Shown here piece by piece: positions 35,257-42,337 of a stretch of DNA of 64,000 nucleotides. The stretch's first letter is position 1. Every line of letters begins with the position of its first letter. Below the pieces are notes generated by a model. The model had not been told where the DNA came from. It ran no database searches and saw only the letters and a program-made list of their open reading frames with translations. This stretch comes from Halomarina rubra (GTDB lineage Archaea > Halobacteriota > Halobacteria > Halobacteriales > Haloarculaceae): assembly GCF_023699475.1 (NCBI RefSeq), contig NZ_JALXFV010000008.1, positions 815,818 through 879,817 on the forward strand, read 5' to 3'. The position numbers and the translations under genes are program-made.

Positions 35257-36234
35257 ATGAGCACTTCCAGACACCCAATCGCGCTCCGACTCGAGCGACA
35301 GGTCGGCCGCGGCACGCGACTGCTCGCGACCGTGATGGGCCTCCCGCTCGTCGACGGCATCTTCGCAGCGCTCGTCCTCGCGGGGGCGTTGACCACGCAA
35401 GCGGGCGGTATCAACCCCGTCGGCGTCTTCGAGGTCGGACTGCTCGTCTTCGGCGGCAGTGCGACGCTCGCTGTCATCCTCGCCGAGATGGAGGGGACGA
35501 CCCGACAACGTATCGCCAGCGTGTTGCTCGTCGGTGCGCTCGTCGTCCCGCTGGCCGCCCTCGAAGCGGCCGTCGCGCCGACCATCGAGGCGGCCATCGA
35601 CATCGACATCTTCAATCGGTTCGCCGCGCTCGTCATCCTCGCCATCGCGGCGAAGACCGCGAGTTCGACCGTCGGCGAGTGGCTGCCACGCCCCGGAGCC
35701 ATCATCGGCCTGGGACTCATCGCCAGCGTGAACCCGGGGGACGTGACGTTCGTCGTCAACCCCGACACGACCCAGATACTCGCGGCGGCGGCCGCCGCCG
35801 GTGTCGGGGTCGCGTTCGCGCTGCTGGTCGCCGTCGCCGGTCCCGCGCTGCGCGGTCTGGTCGACATCGACCGTTTCCGCTTCGGCAGCGCCGTCGCGCT
35901 GGGTGTGCTCCCGCTCACGCTGCTCCAGATCATCGACACCGACGTGCCGCTCGCGCTGGCGGTCCTCGGCGTCACCTGCCTGCTGTCGCTCGACCCCGAC
36001 TCCTCGGAGTTCGAGGTGGGGCTGAACACGGAGGGGAACGCGACGGTCACCGCCGACGGCACCGGCGTCGAACCACGCGAACCCCATCCCGACCCCGACG
36101 AGGACGTCGTCGAGCGCGCTCGGTCCTCCTCGTCGGACCCGGAAGCACGCGGCGCGAACGCCGGAGCGATCACCGACGGTGGCTCCGAAGACGGGGGCGG
36201 CGACTCCGACCCCGGTCGGGAACCGTGGCTGTAG
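35257..36234 (+). CDS. Haloarchaeal multi-pass membrane protein (DUF5794-like)
   Basis: A 325-residue protein with about seven or eight hydrophobic helices in the first 250 residues (starting LLATVMGLPLVDGIFAALVL). A hydrophilic acidic C-terminal tail of about 80 residues ends DPGREPWL. It is followed 38 bases later by a zinc-ribbon gene; this neighbour pair recurs in haloarchaea as DUF5794/DUF5795, recalled from memory and not checked here. There are no transporter signatures. Function is unknown. Confidence 0.83.
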   Translation: MSTSRHPIALRLERQVGRGTRLLATVMGLPLVDGIFAALVLAGALTTQAGGINPVGVFEVGLLVFGGSATLAVILAEMEGTTRQRIASVLLVGALVVPLAALEAAVAPTIEAAIDIDIFNRFAALVILAIAAKTASSTVGEWLPRPGAIIGLGLIASVNPGDVTFVVNPDTTQILAAAAAAGVGVAFALLVAVAGPALRGLVDIDRFRFGSAVALGVLPLTLLQIIDTDVPLALAVLGVTCLLSLDPDSSEFEVGLNTEGNATVTADGTGVEPREPHPDPDEDVVERARSSSSDPEARGANAGAITDGGSEDGGGDSDPGREPWL

Positions 36235-36240
36235 ACTGCA

Positions 36241-36252
36241 GGGCTTAAGCCC
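36241..36252 (+). promoter_or_regulatory. Palindromic TATA element GGGCTTAAGCCC
   Basis: A perfect 12-base palindrome centred about 26 bases before the ATG of the zinc-ribbon gene, matching leaderless promoter spacing. The CTTAAG core is the same as in the tyrS promoter. Confidence 0.5.
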
Positions 36253-36272
36253 CTGACCCGCGGCGTTGTTCT

Positions 36273-36497
36273 ATGGAAAACCGTGTCGTCCAAGGCCGGA
36301 TGGTCACGCCCAAATCGCTCGCAGAACTCATCGAAGGCGACGCCGTCATGGACGCCGAAGCTATCGCGGACGCAGACCGGGACTGTCCCGACTGCGGCGG
36401 CGACGTCGTCGAGGTCGGCTACATGCCCTCCGTGACGGAGTTCGTCACCGGACAGAAGTGTCAGGAGTGTGACTGGGCGACGACCGACCGGGAGTAG
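36273..36497 (+). CDS. Small zinc-ribbon protein (DUF5795-like)
   Basis: A 74-residue protein with MENRVVQGRMVTPKSLAELI at the N-terminus. One treble-clef-like zinc ribbon (RDCPDCGGDVVEVGYM ... GQKCQECDWATTDRE) has Cys-x2-Cys pairs near residues 38 and 63. It is probably paired functionally with the upstream membrane protein. Function is unknown. Confidence 0.82.
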   Translation: MENRVVQGRMVTPKSLAELIEGDAVMDAEAIADADRDCPDCGGDVVEVGYMPSVTEFVTGQKCQECDWATTDRE

Positions 36498-36498
36498 G

Positions 36499-36524
36499 GA
36501 GATTCGAGCGCGAGCGAGAATCTC
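36499..36524 (+). terminator. Possible hairpin after the zinc-ribbon gene
   Basis: The inverted repeat GAGATTC ... GAATCTC (7-base arms, 12-base loop) starts two bases after the stop codon. No T-run follows, so a terminator role is only suggestive. The rest of the gap up to the tRNA-Trp promoter holds nothing I recognise. Confidence 0.3.
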
Positions 36525-36655
36525 AGACCGAACGACGAACGAAGTGAGCCGTCAGCAACGCGGCCCGGAGCAGCGCGAAAACGGCGGTCTCGCTGGGACC
36601 GGATGACGAAGCCACGAGTGGGGAGCGCGAGCGCCGAACGCGCCTCGTTGAGTGA

Positions 36656-36671
36656 ATCGAAACCGCTTTAG
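36656..36671 (+). promoter_or_regulatory. Promoter of tRNA-Trp
   Basis: BRE-like ATCGAAACCG and TATA-like CTTTAG are centred about 28 bases before the tRNA 5' end. Confidence 0.55.
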
Positions 36672-36696
36672 GGCTCTTCGCCCTCGTCGGAAACGC

Positions 36697-36875
36697 GGGG
36701 ACGTGGCCAAGCCAGGCATGGCGACTGACTCCAGAGGCCACGCGCCCGGGACGAAACTCCAGACTGATATACCGAGCGGCCGACTGATCATCGGTTCGCG
36801 ACGACGACCCTCTGGAGTTCCGAGGCGCACACCGGAGATATCAGTCGATCGGGGGTTCAAATCCCTCCGTCCCCA
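36697..36875 (+). tRNA. tRNA-Trp (CCA anticodon) with a 105-base intron
   Basis: Exon 1 is 36697-36734 and exon 2 is 36840-36875. Acceptor stem GGGGACG/CGTCCCC has discriminator A. The spliced anticodon stem ACTGA/TCAGT frames loop CTCCAGA, giving anticodon CCA at 36731-36733. The intron follows position 37, the usual archaeal site. Exon-intron junctions form a bulge-helix-bulge: CTCC pairs with GGAG, with three-base bulges AG|A and AT|A at the two cuts, as the splicing endonuclease requires. Confidence 0.96.
36735..36839 (+). ncRNA. tRNA-Trp intron acting as a C/D box 2'-O-methylation guide
   Basis: Box-like motifs occur in the right order: C (GGGACGA, 36748-36754), D' (CCGA, 36772-36775), C' (GCGACGA, 36798-36804) and D (CCGA, 36820-36823). 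Guide 1 (36762-36771, GACTGATATA) pairs with the intron-exon 2 junction so that its fifth base before D' faces U39. Guide 2 (36811-36819, TCTGGAGTT) pairs with the anticodon loop so that its fifth base before D faces C34. These are the two 2'-O-methyl positions known for haloarchaeal tRNA-Trp. All four boxes have C where the consensus has U. Confidence 0.85.
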
Positions 36876-37242
36876 TCTCTCGCTTCGACACTCGAACCGA
36901 ACAGTGACGCCTTCCGACTACCTCGCTCGACGGAATCCTCACGATGGCTGGACGGAACGATGCCCGAAACAGTCGAAACCGTACCGAGCGACGGACGGTC
37001 GGCTCGACTCGAACGTCGTCGGCCGCGCTCGCGGCCGTCACCGCCGGTACGGGTCCACGATTCGCTGAGTGTCCGTCGGCTCGGACACTCCGCTCGTCGG
37101 TCGAAAACGGGACCTCACTGGAACCGTTGCCGAAGATTGCATCGAGAGTCTCTCTCGATAGGACATATCTTCGGACGAATGTCACGTAACTGGCCGAAAT
37201 ATCTGCGTACTAACTAACCCCCTCAGCCACAGTTCCACAGGG
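36876..37242. other. Intergenic region after tRNA-Trp, no gene seen
   Basis: No convincing frame is present; the overlapping minus-strand frame reads through the tRNA. A GAAATATC element near 37196-37203 could be the TATA box of the HprK-like gene, with a leader of about 15 bases. Confidence 0.4.
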
Positions 37243-38430
37243 GTGACGTACGAACGCCTCGATAGCCCGACAGGAAGGGACGGACTGGGACGGCGACTGG
37301 CGGGCGCCCGGAGCTACTACGACCTCTACGGGCGACTCCTGCTCGAAGTTCGCGGGGAGGGGGGACGTGCGGTCGAGCAGTTCCGCTCGATGTACCGGCG
37401 GTTCGAGGTCCCCGCGCCCGCCCGCAGGCCCGACGTCGTCGTCGAGCGGACGACCGACGACCGCGTCGCCGAGCGGGCCTTCGGCGGCCCGAACGACCAC
37501 TACGGCTGGACCGGCGAGTCGTTCGTCGTCCGGCGAGGGTCGGAGTACATGGCGGTACGACCGGGGTGGGACCACATCGCGGTCACGCCGAACTTCGAGC
37601 CGTTCGACGCGACCTACCCCGTCGAGTTCCGACTTCGCCAGCGACTCGTCGAGGAGGGTCGCGCGCTCGTCCACGCCTCCGGCGTCGAGCGCGACGGGGT
37701 GGCGACGGTGTTCCCGGCGTGGCGCAGCGCTGGCAAGACGAACACGCTCCTCTCGTTGCTCGGCGACGGCTGTGGCTTCCTCGCGGACGACCGACTGTGG
37801 CTGGGTGCCGACGGGACGGCGTGGGGGTACCCGCTGGCGGTCAACGTCCACCCGCGGAACGTCCAGTCGTTCCCGGGGGTCGAGGTGGAGCACGAGGACG
37901 TCGAGAGCCGGGTGCGCGAGTGGGCAGACCAGCACATCCAGGACCGATTCGGTTCGGGGGAGTCGGTCGCCGAGAAGGCGCTGAGCTTCCTGAGCGAGCG
38001 GTTCGTCGCGTCGTCCGGACGGAACTTCCTCGACATCGAGACGGCGTTCCCCGAGGTCGAATACGTCGAGGAAGCGCCGGTCGCGAACGTCGTGCTCCTG
38101 TGTGCGTCCCCGACCGCAGAGCGAGTGACCGTCGAGCCGGTCCCCGCTCGGGAGGTGGCCGCGGCTATCACCGCTATCGACCACTACGAGTGGAACCAGC
38201 GACTCGCGGAGTACTTCCGGGCGTACGACGCGCTGGTCGGTGACGCTGCCGTCGAGGAGTTGGCTCACGTCGTCGAACGCGAAGAACAGATCGTCGGCGA
38301 CGTGTTGCAGCACGTCGACACCTACCGAGCGGCGATACCACAGCACCTCGACTGGGCGGCGAGCGGACTCGACCGGGCGGTGGCCGACGCCGTGCGGACG
38401 ATCCAGGACCGACAGCGAACCGCGCTCTGA
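37243..38430 (+). CDS. HprK-like P-loop nucleotide-binding protein
   Basis: A 395-residue protein starting at GTG. The segment LVHASGVERDGVATVFPAWR followed by SAGKTNTLLSLL (P-loop, residues about 157-170) and then GCGFLADDRLWLGADGTAWG has the order and spacing of the HPr kinase/phosphorylase-like ATP-binding core (HASG, GxxxAGKT, DD). The N-terminal 130 residues are of unknown fold, and the C-terminal 100 are helical. Haloarchaeal relatives are annotated as HPr kinase/PEPCK-type proteins without known substrate. Many similar proteins sit in peptide- or sugar-modifying clusters, but no such partner is adjacent here. Confidence 0.78.
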   Translation: MTYERLDSPTGRDGLGRRLAGARSYYDLYGRLLLEVRGEGGRAVEQFRSMYRRFEVPAPARRPDVVVERTTDDRVAERAFGGPNDHYGWTGESFVVRRGSEYMAVRPGWDHIAVTPNFEPFDATYPVEFRLRQRLVEEGRALVHASGVERDGVATVFPAWRSAGKTNTLLSLLGDGCGFLADDRLWLGADGTAWGYPLAVNVHPRNVQSFPGVEVEHEDVESRVREWADQHIQDRFGSGESVAEKALSFLSERFVASSGRNFLDIETAFPEVEYVEEAPVANVVLLCASPTAERVTVEPVPAREVAAAITAIDHYEWNQRLAEYFRAYDALVGDAAVEELAHVVEREEQIVGDVLQHVDTYRAAIPQHLDWAASGLDRAVADAVRTIQDRQRTAL

Positions 38431-38520
38431 GGGTGGGACTACCTGGTGAGCCACGGTTCGACCGGCGAGACTATCCAGATAGACAGTACCCTTTTTATGT
38501 GATACACCAGTGGTCAAGTA

Positions 38521-38781
38521 ATGACATCACCCCGCCCATCGGTCGCCGTCGTCGAGGCCGTCGCGAACGCAGAAGGCTGTGACCCGCTCGACCTGCCGCC
38601 GCTGTACGACGTCGTCGACCCGGACTCGGTCGACCGACTCTGTCCGCTCAACGGCGGCGGCGAGATCACGATTCGGTACCACGGCTACGCCGTCACTGTC
38701 CGCGACGCCGAGCGAATCACCGTCGAGCGCCTCGACGCACCCGAGGCGGGAACACAGGTCGCGGCGGGCGTGGGGCAGTAA
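38521..38781 (+). CDS. HalOD1 output-domain protein
   Basis: An 86-residue stand-alone HalOD1 domain: SVAVVEAVANAEGCDPLDLP and PLYDVVDPDSVDRL are its signature, and ITIRYHGYAVTV its strand pair. HalOD1 is a haloarchaeal domain usually found as the output of signal-transduction proteins. A TTTTTATG element about 28 bases upstream suits a leaderless promoter. A second HalOD1 protein is at 62195-62545. The role is inferred from domain identity only. Confidence 0.88.
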   Translation: MTSPRPSVAVVEAVANAEGCDPLDLPPLYDVVDPDSVDRLCPLNGGGEITIRYHGYAVTVRDAERITVERLDAPEAGTQVAAGVGQ

Positions 38782-38782
38782 G

Positions 38783-38798
38783 GCCCGTGTGAACGGGC
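38783..38798 (+). terminator. Hairpin with GTGA tetraloop after the HalOD1 gene
   Basis: GCCCGT - GTGA - ACGGGC forms a six-base perfect stem capped by a GNRA tetraloop two bases after the stop codon and about 50 bases before dinB. It could be a terminator or a processing/stability element. No T-run follows. Confidence 0.35.
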
Positions 38799-38850
38799 AC
38801 CGTGAGCCCGGACGGGACAGCTTCAAACCGCTGGAGTCGAACCGGTAGAC

Positions 38851-40191
38851 ATGCGTGAGGAGGGTCACTCCGGGTCGCCCGCGGCCGACCGGGTGGTCCT
38901 CCACGTCGACATGGACTGTTTCTACGCCGCCTGCGAGCGACGGCGCGACCCGACGCTCGTCGGGGAACCCGTCGTCGTCGGGATGGGTTACGAGGACGGC
39001 GCGACCCACGGTGCGGTCGCGACCGCGAGCTACGAGGCACGCGCGTTCGGCGTCGAGAGCGCGCAGCCCATCTCGCAGGCGCTCGAAGCGCTGCCACGAA
39101 TCGCCGACGAGACGGACGACGGCACTACCGACGACGAGCCACGGGGCTACTACCGAACGGTCGACCTGGAGTACTACCAGTCGGTGAGCGAGGAGGTGAA
39201 GGCCATCCTCCACGAGGTGAGCGAGACCGTCCGGGAGGTGAGCATCGACGAGGCGTACCTCGACGTCACCGGCCGGGTGGGGTGGCACAGCGTCGACGTG
39301 TTCGCGCGGAACCTGAAGGCGCGTATCGACGAGGAGGTCGGCGTACCGGCGAGCATCGGCGTCGCCCCGAACATGTCCACCGCGAAGATAGCCAGCGACC
39401 ACGACAAGCCCGACGGGTTGGTCGTCGTCGAACCCGACGCGGTCCGGGGGTTCCTCGCGCCATTGCCCGTCGACGACATCCACGGTATCGGACCGGTCAC
39501 CGCCCGCGAACTGCGGTCGATGGGCGTCGAGACGGCCGCGGACCTCGCGACGGCGGACCGCGCGAGCCTCGTCGACCGGTTCGGGACGCGCGGTCGGGAG
39601 TTCCACGAGCGTGCGCGCGGCGTCGACCGCCGCGTCGTCGAACCGGTCGGTCGGCCGAAGAGCCTCTCCAGCGAGTCGGCGTTCACGGAGCAGACGGCCG
39701 ACTCCGACCGAATCGCCGACAGCCTCCGGACGCTCGCTAGCGAGGTCGCCGACCGTGCGGCGGCACGCGACGCGCTGTACAAGACCATCGGCATCAAGGT
39801 CGTCCGCCCGCCGTTCGACGTGAACACGCGCGAGCGCTCGCTGTCGGGGCCGGTCGCGGACGCCGACCTCGTGCGGTCGGTCGTCGCCGACCTCGCCGAG
39901 GAGTTCGCCGGCGAGACGGTCCGGAAACTCGGCGTCCGGGTGTCGAACCTCTCGTTCGACGAGGCCACCCAGTCGGGACTCGACCGGTGGGAGGGTGCGA
40001 CCCCGTCCGGAACCGCCACCGACCACGCCACGACCACCGACACCGCCGCGGACGGGACCGACGAGTCGTCCGCGAACGGGAGTTCCGAGACGACGCACGA
40101 ACACCCACCCTGGTCGGCAGACGCATCCAGTGACGGGGAGACCGACGCGTCGCCGTTGCGTGGACAGACGACGGTGTTCGACTTCGTTTGA
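38851..40191 (+). CDS. dinB: DNA polymerase IV (Y-family)
   Basis: A 446-residue translesion polymerase. The catalytic carboxylates are in VVLHVDMDCFYAACE (Asp20, Asp22) and VREVSIDEAYLDVTG (Asp-Glu). GVAPNMSTAKIASDHDKPDG and DDIHGIGPVTARELRSMGVE (helix-hairpin-helix) are standard. A long Thr/Ser/Asp-rich linker precedes the C-terminal GQTTVFDFV, a PCNA-interacting (PIP) box. The length is typical for haloarchaea, whose linker is expanded. Confidence 0.96.
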   Translation: MREEGHSGSPAADRVVLHVDMDCFYAACERRRDPTLVGEPVVVGMGYEDGATHGAVATASYEARAFGVESAQPISQALEALPRIADETDDGTTDDEPRGYYRTVDLEYYQSVSEEVKAILHEVSETVREVSIDEAYLDVTGRVGWHSVDVFARNLKARIDEEVGVPASIGVAPNMSTAKIASDHDKPDGLVVVEPDAVRGFLAPLPVDDIHGIGPVTARELRSMGVETAADLATADRASLVDRFGTRGREFHERARGVDRRVVEPVGRPKSLSSESAFTEQTADSDRIADSLRTLASEVADRAAARDALYKTIGIKVVRPPFDVNTRERSLSGPVADADLVRSVVADLAEEFAGETVRKLGVRVSNLSFDEATQSGLDRWEGATPSGTATDHATTTDTAADGTDESSANGSSETTHEHPPWSADASSDGETDASPLRGQTTVFDFV

Positions 40192-40246
40192 GAATCGATA
40201 CCGCAGTACAGCAACCGTTTAGTGGACCCGTCAAAAATGCCAGTCT

Positions 40247-40669
40247 ATGGTCAACAGACGAAAGTTCCTCTACTTCGTGATGTTTATCGTCGGCGTCACG
40301 ATGTTGCTGAGCGGCGTCCTCGGGTGGTTCATCTTCGCGGACAAGGACTACTCCATCATCTACGAGTACTCCAGCGAAGACGCACCGGCCGGTGTCTCCG
40401 ACGGTCGACTCGACGTCGACCGGTACGACAGCCTCGACGAGCAGCAGCGAGCGGACTTCGAGCGTGCAGTCGACGGCGAGGTGATCAAGTACGACGACAG
40501 TTCGATGGTGTGGGCCGAGGCCATCGACAGGAACGGCACGTACTACGTGTTCAGTACCGGCGGCAAGTTGGACTGGTTCGACCCGGCGACGTCCGGGTCG
40601 GCCGTCCTGGGTCTCGTCGGTCTCGTCACGGTCGTCCAGGCCGCCCGTCTGGAACACCGCCTGTACTGA
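40247..40669 (+). CDS. Hypothetical membrane protein
   Basis: A 140-residue protein with an N-terminal transmembrane helix (FLYFVMFIVGVTMLLSGVLG, about residues 7-30), an acidic ectodomain of about 80 residues, and a second hydrophobic helix near the C-terminus (SAVLGLVGLVTVVQAARL). The start ATG follows a run of A/T (TCAAAAATG) and is well placed. I do not recognise the family; relatives are likely confined to haloarchaea. Confidence 0.72.
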   Translation: MVNRRKFLYFVMFIVGVTMLLSGVLGWFIFADKDYSIIYEYSSEDAPAGVSDGRLDVDRYDSLDEQQRADFERAVDGEVIKYDDSSMVWAEAIDRNGTYYVFSTGGKLDWFDPATSGSAVLGLVGLVTVVQAARLEHRLY

Positions 40670-40761
40670 CGACTCGACGACTCGGTCGTCCCACCCCTCA
40701 GACCGAGTGACCCCGCCCATCTCTTCGCCGTCCTGCTCGCCGTTCTCTTCGCCACACCACC

Positions 40762-41808
40762 TCACCGAGCGGCGTCGACGGACCGCTCCAGTTCGGAGAG
40801 CACCGTCGGGTCGAACGGGGCCGCAGTGAGTGCGGTCGTCAGTTCGTACACCTCCTCGCGCGAGACCTTCACCGTCGCTCCCGCGAGGACGGCGTCGAGG
40901 TCGGCTTCGAGTTCGCGGAGGGTCGCCAACGCGAGCAGGTACGGTAGCCCGAACGGCGCGAGCGAGAGCTGTGCGGTCCGGGCACACCGGTCGAGGTACT
41001 CGTGGGCGTCGGCGCGGAAGCTCCGCGCGTGGCCGATGACCCGGCGGAGCGCCCCCCGAGCGTCGTCACGGTGTTCGATCGCCAACAGCGCGTCGTGAGG
41101 GACGTCCTCGGCCAGCCACTCGCGGGGGACGTAGATGTTGTCCTCCTCGTGGTAGTCGGCGTGGACGTCCTTGGCGACGTTGACGAGTTGGAGGAGGCGA
41201 CCGAACCCGTCGGCGCGGTCGCGGAGGTACCCCACGGTCTCCGCGTCGGCGTCGAGCGCGATGAGGTTCGTGATGAGGTGGCCGACGGTCCCGGCGACGA
41301 CGTCACAGTACCGGTCTAACTCCTCACGAGTGTCGAGGCGAAGCCCGGTATCCTCGTTGCCACGGTCGACGAACCCCGCCATCCCGACGACGAGGTCGTG
41401 GATGGGCGGCCACATCGCCTCGCGGACGGGAGCCTCGAACGCCTCGAAGGCGTCGAACACGCGGTCGGCGGCGGTGACGACCGCCCAGTCGTCGGCGCGG
41501 TCTCCCTCGGGCACCCACGGCGAGACCGCCGTCAGGAACGCGTCGACGGTCGTCGGGTCCCCGGGGTCGAGGGCAGCGTCGTAGAGCAACAGGAGGTCGG
41601 CTCTCTCTGCAGCGGGGATGTGGCCCGCGTCCTCGACGGTGTCCGGGATACGACAGAGGAGATAGCCGGCACAGATGTAGTCGTCCATCGGCGAGTCGAG
41701 CAGTCGAATCGTGACCGCGAACGACCGCGAGACCGACGGAACGACCTCGTGACACCACGAGAGCGGGGTGGCGTCCGGCCGCGCAGATTCGGCGTGAGTG
41801 TCGGGCAT
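40762..41808 (-). CDS. Squalene/phytoene synthase family protein, probable squalene synthase
   Basis: A 348-residue head-to-head prenyl transferase. The two Mg2+-binding Asp motifs are RIPDTVEDAGHI and VNVAKDVHADYHEEDNIYVP. SVSRSFAVTIRLLDSPMDDY is the N-terminal helix with the FLAP-like region. VPREWLAEDV fits squalene synthases better than phytoene synthases, so condensation of two farnesyl diphosphates is the likely reaction, feeding the squalenes of haloarchaeal membranes. A phytoene synthase role is less likely but not excluded. Confidence 0.88.
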   Translation of the reverse strand: MPDTHAESARPDATPLSWCHEVVPSVSRSFAVTIRLLDSPMDDYICAGYLLCRIPDTVEDAGHIPAAERADLLLLYDAALDPGDPTTVDAFLTAVSPWVPEGDRADDWAVVTAADRVFDAFEAFEAPVREAMWPPIHDLVVGMAGFVDRGNEDTGLRLDTREELDRYCDVVAGTVGHLITNLIALDADAETVGYLRDRADGFGRLLQLVNVAKDVHADYHEEDNIYVPREWLAEDVPHDALLAIEHRDDARGALRRVIGHARSFRADAHEYLDRCARTAQLSLAPFGLPYLLALATLRELEADLDAVLAGATVKVSREEVYELTTALTAAPFDPTVLSELERSVDAAR

Positions 41809-41949
41809 CTACGCGATAACTACGGGTCGCGGCGGTATAACCTGCCGGGAGCGTCCCACGGTTTCGTCCGTTGCGCACGTCATCGACCCCTCGATGCTGA
41901 ACCCGGGTCGACCCTCCCGGTTAAGCCGGCGGGGCGGCAATCGCTCGCA

Positions 41950-42222
41950 ATGAACCACCTCGTCCCCACCGACCGAGGCTACCGACTGGCCCGTCACGCC
42001 CACATCGTCGTCTACACCGCTCGCGACGACGGCGACCTGCTCACCGTCTACGACTGTGGGGCCGCACAGAAACCGCCGAGCGCGCAGTTCATCGGTCACC
42101 TCGTCAACGTCGAGGCACCGGGGCGCACCGAACGGACGCCGACGGGCTACGTCGTCCGACTCGTGGAGGGCGGTCGACTGGTCGAACAGGCCGACGGGGA
42201 GTGGGTCATCCGGCCCGCCTGA
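41950..42222 (+). CDS. Conserved haloarchaeal small protein
   Basis: A 90-residue beta-rich protein beginning MNHLVPTDRGYRLARHAHIV and containing DCGAAQKPPSAQFIGHLV. It has no membrane segment or zinc site. The ATG at 41950 is chosen; the longer frame upstream runs antisense through the squalene synthase gene. It stands alone between two minus-strand genes. Function is unknown. Confidence 0.68.
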   Translation: MNHLVPTDRGYRLARHAHIVVYTARDDGDLLTVYDCGAAQKPPSAQFIGHLVNVEAPGRTERTPTGYVVRLVEGGRLVEQADGEWVIRPA

Positions 42223-42337
42223 CTCCGAACGCGTCGATTTACAGCGGCGACGGTCCCCTCCGCGTCACCGAGCGAACGTGGTGGTGGGCCACCCACGCCG
42301 CCCGCGTCCGTCCCGTCGACGTCTGGCCCGACCGCGT

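Noticed and set aside
36841-37185. 114-codon minus-strand frame beside tRNA-Trp
   Set aside because: Its C-terminus is encoded by the complement of the tRNA-Trp 3' end, a common false gene in automated annotation.
38469-38479. The 11-mer GACTATCCAGA before the HalOD1 gene also occurs on the minus strand near 31443-31453
   Set aside because: Shared 11-mers are expected by chance in 64 kb, and the two contexts (HalOD1 and an SDR) have nothing else in common.
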